Positions 12,061-12,954 of a DNA stretch of 12,954 bases are shown here, in pieces (positions within the stretch are counted from its first letter, which is position 1; each line of letters starts with the position of its first letter). Source of the DNA: Myxococcales bacterium (GTDB lineage: Bacteria > Myxococcota_C > UBA6777); assembly GCA_027005175.1 (NCBI GenBank), contig JALTMC010000626.1:1-12954 (forward strand). Reading direction: 5' to 3'. Under the pieces are notes generated by a model, which was not told the DNA's origin, did not search any database, and saw only the letters and a list, made by a program, of their open reading frames with translations. A program made the position numbers and the translations under genes.

Positions 12061-12954
12061 CTAGTCCCAAGTTTGCTTTCGTCGCAGAAGAAAAGCACAC
12101 AGCAGGATGAGCAGCCAGGGCATCAAAAGCAAGGCGGGCTCTTGGGTGGCACAGCCACATTGGCGAGGCGAGCTACAGATGGTTTGGCCTTGTTCATTGG
12201 TGCTGAGTTCTCCTCCTGGACAAAGATCTTCTGGAGGACCTGCGTCTGGCTGTACTTTGTCAACACAGCGTTGGTTGACACAGGTTTGTCCCAAGCCACA
12301 GCCACAATCCTGGGGACAGCTTGAGCAATTCTCATAAAAATCTGCTTCACACTTTTTGTTCCCACATGCGCTGAGCTTTTGGCATTGTACATTCAGGCAA
12401 GCCTCTCCTGCCTTACAGGAACAATCAGCGGGGCAAGTCAGACAATTCTCTCCTTTCGCACTCTCGCATATACCGTTGCTACAGTGGGACGCCAAGTTTC
12501 CTTTGCAGATCCCCACCCCCTGCGTCAGAGTTTCGCATGTTTGACCCACAAGACATTGTTGAGTATTTCGGCAACCGCAAGCACGCAACTGATTGTTCAA
12601 CTCCAAGATACAAACTCCCCCACCAAGACAGCGTCTTTCGGTGGAACACAGTTCGAGGCACACACCGTTGTTGGCGGTATTTGATGTGCGAGCACAGACA
12701 TGGTCGGCCAGACAAGCACGTTCGCTACTGCAGGTATGACCGGCGTCACTGGTTTGAGGCAAGCAAAGCTCAATAAAGCCTAAGTTTCGGCAGTCAAAGC
12801 CAGCGGGACACGTGGGTCGTTTGGTCCGAGGTTTGGCACAGGCCCCCGCACCAGCCGAGCCAAGGAAAGACGTGTTGCACATCAGCCCTTGTCCACACTC
12901 GTTGTTGTTGCGACACATGCAATAACGGCCTTTGCGATAGGTGTAACATAGACC
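12061..12954 (-). CDS. Cys-rich protein with MYXO-CTERM-like tail, 5' partial
   Basis: The minus-strand frame is open from the window edge (12954) to the TAG at 12061-12063, giving 297 residues. Codons upstream of the ATG at 12918 (GLCYTYRKGRYC) continue the Cys-rich pattern, so that ATG is internal and the start lies outside. Visible parts are irregular Cys pairs (CRNNNECGQGLMC, CSSERACLADHVC), then two related modules CxNGxCxxxxxENCxxCPxDCxCxxGxxCxxxxC (12265-12483), a short Asp/Pro linker, and the end QCGCATQEPALLL-helix-LLRRK. The Cys-Gly-Cys, single helix and basic end match MYXO-CTERM signals, which in myxobacteria are processed by myxosortase (CPBP-type) proteases before surface display. 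Inference: a cell-surface protein of unknown ligand. No myxosortase gene is in the window. Confidence 0.88.
   Translation of the reverse strand, partial: GLCYTYRKGRYCMCRNNNECGQGLMCNTSFLGSAGAGACAKPRTKRPTCPAGFDCRNLGFIELCLPQTSDAGHTCSSERACLADHVCARTSNTANNGVCLELCSTERRCLGGGVCILELNNQLRACGCRNTQQCLVGQTCETLTQGVGICKGNLASHCSNGICESAKGENCLTCPADCSCKAGEACLNVQCQKLSACGNKKCEADFYENCSSCPQDCGCGLGQTCVNQRCVDKVQPDAGPPEDLCPGGELSTNEQGQTICSSPRQCGCATQEPALLLMPWLLILLCAFLLRRKQTWD
12064..12159 (-). other. MYXO-CTERM-like C-terminal sorting signal
   Basis: The last 32 residues hold CGC (codons from 12159), a hydrophobic stretch PALLLMPWLLILLCAFLL and RRK near the end. The tail after the arginines (KQTWD) is a little longer than the minimal form. 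The tripartite pattern is the basis for the call; a profile search for MYXO-CTERM (TIGR03901) would decide. Confidence 0.7.

Noticed and set aside
12916-12918. ATG at 12918 as the start of the right-hand Cys-rich gene
   Set aside because: The frame continues to the window edge with more Cys-rich residues and no signal peptide follows this ATG.

Overview
The window is bacterial DNA of moderate GC. It most likely comes from an uncultured member of the Myxococcota or a related deltaproteobacterial-type lineage. The evidence is the density of cysteine-rich secreted proteins built from the modules common in that group, a C-terminal tail that looks like a MYXO-CTERM sorting signal (Cys-Gly-Cys, one membrane helix, Arg/Lys end), TonB-receptor and lipoprotein genes, and acidic Ser/Asp-rich lipoprotein linkers. 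The GC content looks lower than in classical soil myxobacteria. No rRNA or tRNA gene, transposase gene, cas gene or replication origin is visible.

Layout, left to right. (1) 1-1653 (+): the 3' part of a secreted Cys-rich protein with a strict 126-bp (42-residue) repeat, two 'NETDVDCGG' modules and a C-terminal domain that starts like fibrinogen-related domains. (2) 1743-4885 (+): a TonB-dependent outer-membrane receptor overlapping by one base (TAATG) a small exported protein, probably its partner. (3) 4886-5192: a convergent intergenic region beginning with a 14-bp minisatellite. (4) 5193-6959 (-): a Cys-rich probable lipoprotein with four copies of a 'GGYC...CC' module and a large internal duplication. 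(5) 7098-7853 (+): an exported cyclophilin lipoprotein. (6) 7854-8371: a non-coding stretch with a 37-bp direct repeat, two competing hairpins and a MITE-like inverted-repeat element of about 153 bp. (7) 8372-11295 (+): a three-gene membrane operon, DUF2157 - DUF4401 - GDYXXLXY, closed by an intrinsic terminator. (8) 11296-12060: a non-coding region with two strong hairpins and a 39-bp direct repeat. (9) 12061-12954 (-): the 3' part of another Cys-rich protein, ending in the MYXO-CTERM-like tail.

Most products are predicted to act at the cell envelope: outer-membrane uptake, surface display, periplasmic protein folding and an uncharacterised inner-membrane trio. The Cys-rich proteins would need oxidative folding, but no Dsb-type gene is in view.

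The most striking property that ordinary annotation does not capture is the number of short, nearly intact local duplications: 126, 14, 30, 15, 37, 47, 24 and 39 bp units. They occur both inside genes and between them. The most informative are a 24-bp in-frame duplication inside the signature motif of the GDYXXLXY protein and a duplicated copy of the DUF2157 gene's 3' end. The MITE-like element is the best candidate for something not yet described. I did not find a convincing new defence or metabolic system; the DUF2157/DUF4401/GDYXXLXY operon is a recurrent but functionally uncharacterised set.
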